Source of the DNA: JBBPYR01 sp038199755
GTDB taxonomy: Bacteria > Chloroflexota > Ktedonobacteria > Ktedonobacterales > Ktedonobacteraceae
Reading direction: 5' to 3'
DNA: 50,778 nucleotides
NCBI GenBank assembly: GCA_038199755.1
Contig: JBBPYR010000332.1
Coordinates: forward strand, 1 to 50,778
Of the stretch, positions 9,008-18,407 are shown piece by piece. Position 1 is the stretch's first letter. Each line of letters starts with the position of its first letter. Made by a program: the position numbers and the translations under genes. The notes below the pieces were generated by a model, which saw only the letters and a list, made by a program, of their open reading frames with translations, had not been told where the DNA came from and did not search any database.

Positions 9008-10732
9008 ATGTCTCACAATGTTCGGCAGTGGTGGCAGAACGCGGTTGTCTACCAGATTTATCCGCGCAGCTTCGCCGATGGGAATGGCGATGGCATCGGT
9101 GATGTGGCTGGCATCGCGGCACATCTAGATTATTTGGTCGAGTTGGGCGTGGATGTTATCTGGCTGTCGCCGATCTATCCCTCACCACAGGACGACAACG
9201 GCTACGACATCAGCAACTATCAGGACATCGATCCGATCTTCGGGTCGCTGGCAGCGTTCGATGCTGTGCTCGGCGAGATACATAAGCGCGGCATGAAGTT
9301 GATTATGGATTTAGTGGTGAACCATACCTCCGACGAGCATCCCTGGTTTATAGAGTCGCGCTCGAGTCTCGACAACCCCAAACGGGACTGGTACTGGTGG
9401 CGTCCAGCCCGTGAGGGGATGCAGACGGGGGCACCCGGTGCAGAGCCGACCAACTGGTTTAGTTTCTTCTCAGGGTCTGCGTGGCAACTCGATGAGACTA
9501 CAGGCGAGTACTACCTGCACCTGTTCTCGCGTAAGCAACCCGACCTCAACTGGGAGAATCCCGAAGTCAGACAGGCGGTCTATGCGATGATGCGCTGGTG
9601 GCTTGATCGCGGCATCGATGGCTTCCGCATGGATGTGATTAATATGATCTCGAAGGACTCAGCACTGCCAGACGGTCACACCATAGCTGGTGGTCTGTGG
9701 GGTAATGGCATGCAGTATTACATCAGCGGACCACGCTTCCACGAGTTCTTGCAGGAGATGCACCGCGAGGTGTTTGCGGACCGACCGGGGCAGTTCCTCA
9801 CAGTTGGAGAGGCACCGGGGATAACCTTTGAGGAAGCCCGATTATGTACTGATCAGGCACGGGCCGAGTTGGACATGATCTTTCATTTCGAGCACGTCCA
9901 ACTCGGTGCTGGTAGCGGCGGGAAGTGGGACGTCGTGCCGTTCGGTCTGCTCGAACTGAAGGCGGTCCTCGGTCGCTGGCAAGCGGGTCTGGCTGAGGTC
10001 GGCTGGAACAGCCTGTACTGGAATAACCATGACCAGCCCCGTGCGGTCTCTCGCTTTGGTAACGACGGTGAATACCGCACGCAGTCGGCGAAACTGCTCG
10101 GTACGGTTCTGCACTTGCATCGCGGTACGCCGTACATCTATCAGGGTGAAGAACTGGGCATGACCAACGTGCCATTCTCCTCTATCAAAGATTTCCGCGA
10201 TATCGAGTCGCTCAACCATTACGCGGCGGCTATCGCGTCGGGTCAGGACCCCATAACCGTGCTGGCAGCCTTGCGCGTAAAGGGTCGAGACAACGGGCGC
10301 ACACCAATGCAGTGGAATGATTCGCCACATGCTGGCTTCACGGTCGGCGAGCCCTGGATTTCGCTCAACCCGAATTACGATGTTATCAACGCGGCGGCAG
10401 AGCAAGCCGATCCAGCTTCAATCTTCCATTATTATCGCAAACTCATCGCGCTCCGTCACGATCTTCCAGTCGTCGCATATGGTGACTTCACGATGCTCTT
10501 GCCGCAGGACCCGCAGGTATACGCGTTCACACGGCGACTGGATGATGTCGAACTGCTGGTATTGGCGAACTTCTCTGCCGAGATTTCCCAGATTGCCGCT
10601 ACCGAACTGCCCAACGCGGGCGAATGGGTAGCCTCGGAGGTGCTTCTGACGAATTACCCACAGGCGACTAGCCAGGAATTGTTACAACTGCGCCCATGGG
10701 AGGCACGCGTCTTCAAGCGAACGGTCAATTAA
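9008..10732 (+). CDS. GH13 alpha-glucosidase (oligo-1,6-glucosidase type)
   Basis: A 574-residue glycoside hydrolase 13 enzyme that should release glucose from short alpha-glucosides in the cytoplasm. Motifs run in the family order: VVYQIYPRSFADGNGDGIGD near the N-terminus, DLVVNHTSDEH at 101-111, the nucleophile Asp209 in GFRMDV, the acid/base Glu268 in LTVGEAPG, and the transition-state Asp342 in NNHDQPR. There is no signal peptide. AGGAGGGG precedes the ATG closely. It is followed 42 bp later by the GH31 gene, and both are probably one alpha-glucoside utilisation unit. The length is normal and all catalytic residues are present. Confidence 0.93.
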   Translation: MSHNVRQWWQNAVVYQIYPRSFADGNGDGIGDVAGIAAHLDYLVELGVDVIWLSPIYPSPQDDNGYDISNYQDIDPIFGSLAAFDAVLGEIHKRGMKLIMDLVVNHTSDEHPWFIESRSSLDNPKRDWYWWRPAREGMQTGAPGAEPTNWFSFFSGSAWQLDETTGEYYLHLFSRKQPDLNWENPEVRQAVYAMMRWWLDRGIDGFRMDVINMISKDSALPDGHTIAGGLWGNGMQYYISGPRFHEFLQEMHREVFADRPGQFLTVGEAPGITFEEARLCTDQARAELDMIFHFEHVQLGAGSGGKWDVVPFGLLELKAVLGRWQAGLAEVGWNSLYWNNHDQPRAVSRFGNDGEYRTQSAKLLGTVLHLHRGTPYIYQGEELGMTNVPFSSIKDFRDIESLNHYAAAIASGQDPITVLAALRVKGRDNGRTPMQWNDSPHAGFTVGEPWISLNPNYDVINAAAEQADPASIFHYYRKLIALRHDLPVVAYGDFTMLLPQDPQVYAFTRRLDDVELLVLANFSAEISQIAATELPNAGEWVASEVLLTNYPQATSQELLQLRPWEARVFKRTVN

Positions 10733-10774
10733 GAAGCATTTTTACTATTATTTTTGATAGGAGGGGTGTTCAGA

Positions 10775-13162
10775 ATGAGCGAAACCTTCACAACGCTGGG
10801 AGCTTTACGCTCCTCTACCGCCACCGGGCGTACACTTACGCTTGAATTTGGTGGCCCACTGGTTGCGATTACGGTGCTCACTGAGCGGATGATACGTGTG
10901 CGGCTGGCACCAGAGGGGAGCTTCGTGGCACGGCACTCCTGGGCGGTCGCGCAGGCAGACGATGCGTTCGCCGAGGCTCCGTTCGAGATCGAGGATTCGG
11001 AACAGGCCATCATAGTGCGAACGTCCGCCCTTGCGGTGCGGATTGAGCGCGAACGGGGAACTATCTCATTCGCTGATGCACAGGGACGGCGTTTCTGTGC
11101 CGACGAGATCGGTATGCAGTGGAGCACGACGGCAGTGGAACCACGACGGGTCGGATGTAGCAAGCGGATCGAGGCTGGCGAGCACTTCTATGGCTTTGGT
11201 GAGCGCACGGGGCAACTTGATAAGCTGGGGCGCGAACTGATCAATTGGACAACCGATCCCGCCCATGAGCATGGTGTCGGCAGCGACCCACTCTATCAGG
11301 CAATTCCTGTCTTCCAGGCACTGCGGCCCGACCTAGCCTACGGCATCTTCTTGAATAACACGTGGCGCAGCGGCTTTGATATGGGGGCGAAGCGACCCGG
11401 CATCTGACAAATGGGGGTCGAGGGCGGAGAACTCGACTACTATGTGATCTATGGGCCAACCCCAGAGCGCGTGAGCGAGGGCATCGGCACCCTGCTAGGG
11501 AACATGCCACTGCCTCCACGCTGGGCACTGGGCTACCACCACAGTCGCTGGGGCCATGCAACGGAGTCAATGATGCGCGAGTTGGCAGGTGAATTTCGCA
11601 CGCGGAACATTCCGTGCGACGTAATTCACCTGGACATCGACCACATGGATGGCTATCGCGTCTTTACGTGGGATCAGCAGAGCTTCCCCAATCCGCAGAA
11701 GCTGATCAGCGACCTGCATCAAGAGAGTTTCCACATCGTGAGCATTGTCGACCCCGGTGTGAAGACCGATCCCGCTTTCCAGGTGTACCGGACAGGTTTG
11801 GAGCGCGATGTCTTCATTCATGGGGCCAATGGCGAGGTGTTCCATGGCTACGTCTGGCCCGATGAATCGGTCTATGCCGATTACACACGGCCAGAGGTAC
11901 GTGAGTGGTGGGCGGACATGCAGAAGGCACACGTAGATGTGGGCATCGACGGTACCTGGAACGATATGAACGAGCCTGTCGTGTTCGAACTCCCCTTCAG
12001 CAAGGGTATCGGCAAGGTTGGAACGATTGCCCTCGACGCCGTCCAGGGGCCTGAAGGTGAGCGAACGACCCACGCTGAGGTACATAACCTCTTTGGTTCA
12101 GGCATGGCTCGTGCCTCATATGAGGGGTTGCGGCGCGATCTCGGCGGTGAGCGGCCTTTCGTGCTCACACGCTCAGGTTTCGCTGGCATACAACGCTGGA
12201 GTGCCTGCTGGATGGGCGACAACCACTCCTGGTGGGAGCACTTGGAGATGGCGATGCCCCAACTGCTCAACATGGGCATGTCGGGTGTACCCTTCGTCGG
12301 CACCGATATTGGCGGCTTCACTGGCAATGCTAGCGGCGAGTTGTTTGTGCGCTGGATGCAATTCGGAGCGTTGTCGCCCTTCAGCCGTGGTCACTCAGAG
12401 ATCAGAACCGAACGCCACGAGCCATGGGTCTTCGGCCCGCACGTCGAGGCCATCTGCCGCGAATACCTGCAATTGCGCTATCGGCTGCTCCCCTACCTCT
12501 ATTCGCTTTTTTGGGAGGCGGCACAGCGTGGCATCCCCGTGCTGCGGCCATTGCTCTACCACTTCGCGGATGACCCGGCTACGTACCCAATCCACGATCA
12601 GGTGCTGCTCGGACCACATCTGATGGCGGCACCCGTGTATCATCCTGGCCGTGAGCATCGTTATGTCTATCTGCCAGCGGGTGGATGGTACGACTGGTGG
12701 ACTGATGAACTGCTCACTGGGCCAGCGCATCTACTCGCACACGCACCGCTGGAGCGGCTGCCACTGTATGTCCGCGCTGGGGCCATTATCCCAAGCGGGC
12801 CAGACCTGCACTACGCCGATGAGCACCCGCTCGATCCGCTAATGCTGGACCTCTATCCTGGGAACGGGACATTCACGCTCTATGAAGATGATGGCCACAC
12901 CTACGCGTATGAGCAGGGCCAGTTCGCGACGACGAGCTATACGCTACAACGGACAGCAGATGAGTTGGTGTTCGAGATCGGCGGACGTGAGGGCGCATAC
13001 ATTCCACCAGTGCGGCAGCTCCAGATCAGGGTTCATGCGGTACACGAATATGCAGCAGAAGGACACACCAGCGCGAATTACGATACAACCCGTCGCCTGC
13101 TCACACTCGCGGTCGCTGATGATGGTCAGGCCCAAACATTGCGTTTTAAGCTGGGTAGCTAA
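10775..13162 (+). pseudogene. GH31 alpha-glycosidase interrupted by an in-frame TGA
   Basis: The reading frame from ATG 10775 (GGAGGGG just upstream) to the stop at 13160-13162 would give a 795-residue GH31 enzyme, a usual length. A single TGA at 11405-11407 splits it after codon 210. The frame is unchanged on both sides: ...KRPGI, stop, QMGVEGGELDYYVIYGP. Relatives usually have a tryptophan-type residue here, so TGG to TGA is the simplest explanation. Downstream the catalytic parts are intact: nucleophile Asp in GTWNDMNEP and acid/base Asp in ACWMGDNHSWW. The downstream ATG at 11411 could only make a protein without the N-terminal domain. Nonsense mutation, sequencing error or readthrough are the alternatives. 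Confidence 0.85.
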
Positions 13163-13184
13163 TATTTCCTCTATAAAAGAAGTG

Positions 13185-13217
13185 AGTGCGATATCAAGGG
13201 GGAGGAGATATCGCACT
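13185..13217 (+). terminator. Hairpin after the GH31 gene
   Basis: AGTGCGATATC at 13185-13195 pairs perfectly with 13207-13217 across an 11-nt loop, 20 bp after the GH31 stop. No U-tract follows, so terminator activity is only likely. Confidence 0.5.
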
Positions 13218-13342
13218 TCGCCTCGTAAATGCATAGGGGCAATTCAACGAGACCATGCGATAGTAACATAGCATTATGAAGCAACCATGAATTGCGCCTA
13301 TCCATAGACGAGGGCGCGCTGTTTTCGTTTTATACCATGAGC

Positions 13343-14164
13343 CTAATGGGGTGGGAGAGCGTGACGTCTGGGGAAAAGAGTGGAAAACACCGCAATGAAC
13401 ACTATTATGAGAGCGATCAGCACAAAAGGGGCAACCAGCCAGAAAGAGCTTTGAAGACCCGGGCCGAGTGAGTAGAAAAACACGTCATAGAAACGCAGCA
13501 GATGCTTTGAGCCAGGGACAACATTGATGGCAAGGAAGATGCTGACGAGGCCGAGACAACTCAGGATTACGGCGATGAGCTTGCTACCGCGTCGCTCGCT
13601 GCTACTGAGCAATGTGAAAAGAGCCACGAGCAAGCCGAGCACCAGTAGGCCGACACCGACGATGCCTAGCAGCATGACTGGAAGCGTCGGGGGCGTCGCT
13701 CCCACACTACACTCTGTGGGGGATTGCACACAGAAGCGGCTCCAGATCAGATAGACCAGTAGCATAGCGACTGCGCCCAGACCGCTCAGCCAGAGAGCGG
13801 CAGAGGAACGTCTCTGTCTGGGGTGCCGTCTTTGGTATGCCTCAAATATCCCCACAATCAGACCCACAAGGAGCAATGTGACACCAAGAAGGAGGAAGAT
13901 TAGCAGAGGGAAATAGAGCAGGAGGAAGATGAGGCCACCACCAGAACCTATACCATGGTTGATCGTGTGGTTGGGAGGATTCATGGTATCATAAATCTGT
14001 GCAAAGATGATCCCGAACAACACGATCAAACAGACTGCTAGCAGAAAGAGACCACCAGCACGACGCAAGATGGCTCCTACTGATACAGGACGTTGCCTTA
14101 ATCTGAAACGCGGCGATGCAGCATTTTGGGCAAGACCTGAGTCATTTGATGGTGATTCATGCAT
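13343..14164 (-). CDS. Unidentified integral membrane protein
   Basis: A 273-residue protein with about six hydrophobic segments (roughly residues 34-56, 77-105, 124-142, 163-190, 200-216 and 242-262) and a polar, Arg-rich N-terminus. I do not recognise a family. Two cysteines in the outer loop (FCVQSPTECSVG) could form a disulfide if that loop is extracellular. AAGGGGGG lies about 11 nt before the ATG at 14164. It is convergent with the glycosidase genes and has no partner on its own strand. Confidence 0.7.
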   Translation of the reverse strand: MHESPSNDSGLAQNAASPRFRLRQRPVSVGAILRRAGGLFLLAVCLIVLFGIIFAQIYDTMNPPNHTINHGIGSGGGLIFLLLYFPLLIFLLLGVTLLLVGLIVGIFEAYQRRHPRQRRSSAALWLSGLGAVAMLLVYLIWSRFCVQSPTECSVGATPPTLPVMLLGIVGVGLLVLGLLVALFTLLSSSERRGSKLIAVILSCLGLVSIFLAINVVPGSKHLLRFYDVFFYSLGPGLQSSFWLVAPFVLIALIIVFIAVFSTLFPRRHALPPH

Positions 14165-14437
14165 ATCAATATCATCCCCCCTTATTTTGTTAGCAATATA
14201 GATGAGTTATAGGCATAAGAAGACTTGCTCGTAAGTAATAACGTTGGATGTTGAGCAGTTGTCACGACATTATTCAGGTTACAAATGGCATGCTTGATCT
14301 AATGGCACGTTATACTCAGCAAGAAGTATAAATTGGTTCAGGCGAGCGATTAGTCTCCATTTTATGGTACGATAAGAGTCCAGGGAGATACCTATCCTCT
14401 ACATACATGGAACCGTTTTCACGAGGAAGAGCAGGCT

Positions 14438-14475
14438 GCCCATTGAGTAATGACAATGGGCCTTTTTCTGCTTTT
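14438..14475 (+). terminator. Intrinsic terminator upstream of the aldo/keto reductase gene
   Basis: GCCCATTG at 14438-14445 pairs with CAATGGGC at 14454-14461 and is followed by CTTTTTCTGCTTTTT. This is a classical rho-independent terminator on the plus strand. No plus-strand gene ends nearby upstream, so it may be an attenuator in the leader of the gene at 14556. The preceding 14165-14437 stretch has no gene; I could not match it to a known riboswitch. Confidence 0.6.
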
Positions 14476-14555
14476 TGGTCTCTGCCAAATCAGTTATATT
14501 GGATAGGTTCATGCTCAACTATTTTGGTTATTTGAAGAAAAAAGGAGCAAATTCG

Positions 14556-15599
14556 ATGGAATATAGGCAACTCGGCGGTTCTGGTCTGAAAGTTTCCGCG
14601 CTCAGCTTTGGCACAGCTACCTTTGGTGGCGGCAACGCTTTTTTTAGTGCATGGGGGAATACCGATGTGGCCGCGGCCAGCCGCCAGATTGATATCTGTT
14701 TAGAGGCTGGTGTCAATCTGTTCGATACGGCGGATGTGTATTCCGGTGGCCTGTCAGAAGAGGTGCTTGGCAAGGCGATTGCTGGACGGCGCGATCAGTT
14801 GCTGATTTCAACAAAGGCAACTTTCCGCATGGGTGATGGACCGAACGAGATTGGTTCCTCACGCTTTCACCTGATCCGAGCTTGTGAGGATAGTCTGCGC
14901 AGGTTGAAGACAGATCATATCGATATCTACACGATGCATGGCTTCGACGCGCTCACGCCTGTTGAGGAGACGATGCGTACACTCGATACGCTGGTGCAAA
15001 GCGGCAAGGTACGCTATCTCGCTTGTTCCAATTTCTCTGGCTGGCACCTAATGAAGTCTCTTGCCACCGCACAGACGTATGGCTGGACGCGCTATGTGGC
15101 CCACCAGGCGTTTTATTCGCTGGTCGGGCGCGAGTATGAATGGGAACTCATGCCGCTTGCCCTCGACCAGAAGGTTGGCACGATTATCTGGAGTCCTCTG
15201 GCCTCAGGTGTGCTGTCGGGCAAGATTCGCCGCAACCAGCCAGCACCGGAGGGCAGCCGCGTGCAGCAGATAGGCTCAGAAGGATCACGCATTCCTGACG
15301 AGAAGGTGTATGAGATCGTGGACGCGCTCGACGCCATAGCAGAGGAGACAGGCAAATCGGTCTCTCAGATCGCCTTGAACTGGTTGTTGCAGCGTCCCAC
15401 AGTGGCAAGCATCATCGTCGGGGCCCGCGACGAGGAGCAACTCAAGCAAAATCTCGGTGCCGTGGGCTGGAATCTCACTACAGAGCAGGTCACGAAGCTC
15501 GACAAGGCCAGCGAGATGCCCACCATCTACCCATATTGGCATCAACGCCCATTCGCCGAGCGCAATCCGCTCGCGGTCCCAGCGTATAAAGAGCGATAA
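14556..15599 (+). CDS. Aldo/keto reductase
   Basis: A 347-residue NADPH-dependent aldo/keto reductase. The catalytic tetrad is visible: Asp57 and Tyr62 in NLFDTADVYSGG, Lys87 in LISTKATF and His128 in IDIYTMHGFD. The cofactor-binding C-terminal part includes SIIVGARDEEQLKQNLGAVG. The start at 14556 follows AAAGGAG; an upstream in-frame extension to 14475 overlaps the terminator and is unlikely. Substrate cannot be told. The S51 peptidase gene lies 71 bp downstream on the same strand. Confidence 0.9.
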   Translation: MEYRQLGGSGLKVSALSFGTATFGGGNAFFSAWGNTDVAAASRQIDICLEAGVNLFDTADVYSGGLSEEVLGKAIAGRRDQLLISTKATFRMGDGPNEIGSSRFHLIRACEDSLRRLKTDHIDIYTMHGFDALTPVEETMRTLDTLVQSGKVRYLACSNFSGWHLMKSLATAQTYGWTRYVAHQAFYSLVGREYEWELMPLALDQKVGTIIWSPLASGVLSGKIRRNQPAPEGSRVQQIGSEGSRIPDEKVYEIVDALDAIAEETGKSVSQIALNWLLQRPTVASIIVGARDEEQLKQNLGAVGWNLTTEQVTKLDKASEMPTIYPYWHQRPFAERNPLAVPAYKER

Positions 15600-15610
15600 G
15601 CGAGCGAGGG

Positions 15611-15661
15611 CGCGATACATCTCGCCCCTACGAGCCTGCAGCGCATTTCGCTGCTGCAAGG
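15611..15661. repeat. Two tandem intergenic hairpins
   Basis: GGGCGCGAT...CATCTCGCCC near 15608-15629 (imperfect) and GCAGCG/CGCTGC near 15640-15656 lie between the aldo/keto reductase and peptidase genes. They look like extragenic palindromes or a weak terminator; no U-tract follows. Confidence 0.3.
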
Positions 15662-15670
15662 AGAGGCATC

Positions 15671-16339
15671 ATGAAATTTCTTCTCACTTCTGGTGGTATC
15701 AGCAACGACAGCATTCGCAACGCTCTGGTTGATCTGCTGGGCAAACCGATCTCCGAGTCCAGTGCCCTGTACATTCCCACCGCGTTGTACGCCAACCCCA
15801 ATGGTCCGGCCATGGTCGCCCGGCTGATCCGCGGAGAGATTAACACTTCCATGTGCGAATTGGGGTGGAAGTCGTTGGGCGTACTGGAACTCACTGCGCT
15901 GCCCAGTATTGATCAAGAGCGTTGGCTCTCGCTGGTCCAGAAGACGGACGCCCTACTGGTGGAAGGTGGCGATCCCCTGTATCTGTGCTACTGGATGCGG
16001 CAATCCGGACTGGCCGACCTCTTGCCGAAACTTCCGCGCGAGACGGTCTATGTGGGACTGAGTGCCGGGAGCATGGTGATGGCCCCCAAGATCGGGGAGG
16101 ACTTCGTCAGGTGGAAGCCGCCCACCGGTGACGATGAAACGCTGGGGGTGGTTGGCTTTTCGATATTTCCGCACCTGGACCACGAGAATATGCCGGACAA
16201 TTCCCTGGCCGACGCAGAAAGATGGGCAGCCGGGTTGGGTGTGCCAGCGTATGCAATCGACGATCAGACCGCCATCAAAGTAATCGACGGAGCGGTCGAA
16301 GTGATCTCCGAAGGCTATTGGAAACGGTTTACGCCCTAA
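15671..16339 (+). CDS. Peptidase S51-like protein (type 1 glutamine amidotransferase fold)
   Basis: A 222-residue cytoplasmic hydrolase related to dipeptidase E. The nucleophile elbow is GLSAG with Ser131, preceded by the strand ALLVEGGDPLYL at 94-105, and a His follows in FPHLDHEN. These match the Ser-His arrangement of the S51 family, which cleaves N-terminal aspartyl dipeptides in its best studied members; the actual substrate here is unknown. An AAGGAGAG site precedes the ATG. Length is normal. Confidence 0.8.
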   Translation: MKFLLTSGGISNDSIRNALVDLLGKPISESSALYIPTALYANPNGPAMVARLIRGEINTSMCELGWKSLGVLELTALPSIDQERWLSLVQKTDALLVEGGDPLYLCYWMRQSGLADLLPKLPRETVYVGLSAGSMVMAPKIGEDFVRWKPPTGDDETLGVVGFSIFPHLDHENMPDNSLADAERWAAGLGVPAYAIDDQTAIKVIDGAVEVISEGYWKRFTP

Positions 16340-16377
16340 TGTGGGTGGGAACTGGTTCGTAGATGCCGCGCCAAACG

Positions 16378-16406
16378 AGCGAGGAGCGCAGTGTACGCTC
16401 CTCGCT
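16378..16406. terminator. Hairpin downstream of the S51 gene
   Basis: AGCGAGGAGCG at 16378-16388 pairs perfectly with 16396-16406 around a 7-nt loop, 39 bp after the S51 stop and before the end of the leftward DUF1801 gene. It may terminate both. There is no U-tract. Confidence 0.5.
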
Positions 16407-16572
16407 ACCTTCCTGGTACAGGCTATCCCCTGCCTGATCCACAGAGGGCCTTTGTTCGCACGTGTTATGCACAGCGGAGTGTGAGGGGAATAGATGACGG
16501 TCCACCCATACTCAAGAGCCAGTTTGTCGAACGACGCAAGATCAAAAGCGCAGGGTTTCGCTACGAGCTTCG

Positions 16573-17061
16573 TCAGGAACTCAGCGCTTTCTTCACCAAC
16601 GCGCTGATCCTCGCCTCTGATGCTTCGGTCAACTCCGTCAGCGCGAAGGAGGTCGGCCACATGACGCCTTCATCGAGGTTCGCCGTGTCGCTGAAGCCGA
16701 GCGTCGCGTACCTCGTGTTGAACTTCTGCGCGCTTTGGAAGAAGCAGATGATCTTGCCATCCCTAGCATACGCAGGCATCCCATACCAGGTTTTCGGCGA
16801 GAGGAGTGGCGTGCTGGCTCTGATGATCTCATGCAGCCGTGTAGCCATGACGCGCTCTAATTCCGGCAGCTCGGCGATCTTCGCAAGCACGTCGCTTTCC
16901 CCTTGCTCCTTGTTCTTGCTTGCGCGCTCTTCCGCCTTCATCTCTTTGGCGCGCTCCTTCATCGCGGCTCGCTCCTCATCTGAGAATCCCCTGGACTTCT
17001 TGTTGATCGCGGCGGTACTCTTGGCGGGCTCCTGCATGCCCTCTTTTTCAGGTTGGCTCAT
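16573..17061 (-). CDS. DUF1801 (YdhG-like) domain protein
   Basis: A 162-residue protein. The first 65 residues are highly charged and probably disordered or helical (KERAKEMKAEERASKNKEQ). The rest is a DUF1801 domain with LHEIIRASTPLLSPKTWYGMPAYARDGKIICFF, a hallmark of the family whose fold resembles iron-binding frataxin-like proteins. The function is unknown. The start at 17061 is set by GAGGAGG six bases upstream. It is divergent from the sigma factor gene at 17255, and the two may share a control region. Confidence 0.8.
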   Translation of the reverse strand: MSQPEKEGMQEPAKSTAAINKKSRGFSDEERAAMKERAKEMKAEERASKNKEQGESDVLAKIAELPELERVMATRLHEIIRASTPLLSPKTWYGMPAYARDGKIICFFQSAQKFNTRYATLGFSDTANLDEGVMWPTSFALTELTEASEARISALVKKALSS

Positions 17062-17254
17062 AAAAACCTCCTCATGTTGACTTGCATTAATTTTCATTAT
17101 GCTTTCCTTCTGTCACATTCGTCTGAAATGATTCGTCACTCCTATGACGAACCGAAACGAACATATGTGACCGGTGGATGAGGACGTGCGTCACTTTAAT
17201 GAAGTTAGGCACACGTCGGCTCTGTCTTCGAGAACGAACCGAAGGGATAACGAA

Positions 17255-18133
17255 ATGGACGAACACGAATGGTTGGCGGAACAATTCGAGGCGAACCGGA
17301 CCCACCTGCAAGCGGTGGCCTACCGGATGCTCGGCTCGCTTGCCGAGGCAGACGACGCCGTACAGGAGTCGTGGCTTCGCCTCAGCCGCTCCGAGACGAG
17401 CGACATTTCAAATCTAGAAGGATGGCTAAGCACGGTGGTCGCGCGCATTTGCCTTGACATGCTGCGTGCGCGAAACGCACGGCGTGAGGAGTCCCTGGAA
17501 GCATCCGCATCCGAACCACGAGCGCGCTACGAGGGTGGGATCAACCCCGAGCAGGAAGCACTCCTGGCCGACTCGGTCGGTCTGGCACTACTCGTGGTTC
17601 TCGATACGTTGAATCCCGCCGAACGCCTTGCCTTCGTGCTGCATGACATCTTCGCGATGCCTTTCGACGAGATTGCTCCCATCGTGGAGCGTTCAGAAAC
17701 AGCGACTAGGCAACTGGCGAGCCGCGCACGCCGTCGGGTGCGCGGAGGAGCAAGGGTGAAGGATGCCGATCTTCCCGCGAGCCGAAAAGTGGTTGAGGCC
17801 TTTCTTGCCGCCTCGCGAGCCGGTGACTTCAATGCGCTACTCACAGTGCTCGACCCGGAGATTGTGTTCCGCATTGATGGTGCTACCTCACCAAAGGGTT
17901 TGCCAAGAGAGATACGTGGTGCGCAAGCAGTATCCAGGCAGTTCTCAGGACGTGCTCAGGGCTTCCGAACGGCTCTCGTGAACGGAGCCGTGGCACTCAT
18001 CGTGGCACCACGTGGATACCTGTTCCTTGTCCTCAATCTCACCATCAAGAACGGCAAGATCGCCGAGATCGAGGCGGTCGCCGAACCCATGCGCCTGCGC
18101 CAGTTTGATCTAGCGGTTTTGGACGACGAATGA
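17255..18133 (+). CDS. ECF sigma factor with SnoaL-like C-terminal domain (SigJ/ECF41 type)
   Basis: A 292-residue sigma-70 family protein. Region 2 is at about residues 10-75 (AYRMLGSLAEADDAVQESWLRL), region 4 at about 115-165 (LNPAERLAFVLHDIFAMPFDEIAPIV), and a C-terminal NTF2/SnoaL-like domain at about 175-285. This combination defines SigJ/ECF41-like factors, in which the C-terminal domain replaces a separate anti-sigma factor. ECF41 genes often neighbour small redox enzymes; here the neighbour is the divergent DUF1801 gene. The start at 17255 follows GAAGGGAT; an extension to 17174 is possible but lacks a ribosome binding site. Confidence 0.88.
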   Translation: MDEHEWLAEQFEANRTHLQAVAYRMLGSLAEADDAVQESWLRLSRSETSDISNLEGWLSTVVARICLDMLRARNARREESLEASASEPRARYEGGINPEQEALLADSVGLALLVVLDTLNPAERLAFVLHDIFAMPFDEIAPIVERSETATRQLASRARRRVRGGARVKDADLPASRKVVEAFLAASRAGDFNALLTVLDPEIVFRIDGATSPKGLPREIRGAQAVSRQFSGRAQGFRTALVNGAVALIVAPRGYLFLVLNLTIKNGKIAEIEAVAEPMRLRQFDLAVLDDE

Positions 18134-18407
18134 GCTGGGCTTCCCAATTGGTACATGGTTAATAGCCCTGCTAAGCAATGCCACTCGTCCACACATGGAC
18201 ACTCTTATCATCTCCCAGAAACGCTATATTTCCCATCTGGATAGAACCTTAAGTACATCTATTTATACTGTCGCATAAGAGTCCCGACTCTGTCAAAAGG
18301 CAGAAGGTGGATGCGGTAATGGTCGCAGAGGGAAAAGCGATTGAGAGCAACAAAGATCTGGGATGCCGCCAGGAGGACAAGAATGAGAACAAACCACACA
18401 AGGGGAA

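Noticed and set aside
16391..17080. Long plus-strand open frame across the DUF1801 gene
   Set aside because: It is antisense to a well-supported gene with a proper ribosome binding site and has no protein-like features.
18240..18407. Hydrophobic leftward reading (LVWFVLILVLLAASQIFVAL) after the PhyH gene
   Set aside because: It has no start codon and is short; possibly a gene remnant, but too weak to annotate.
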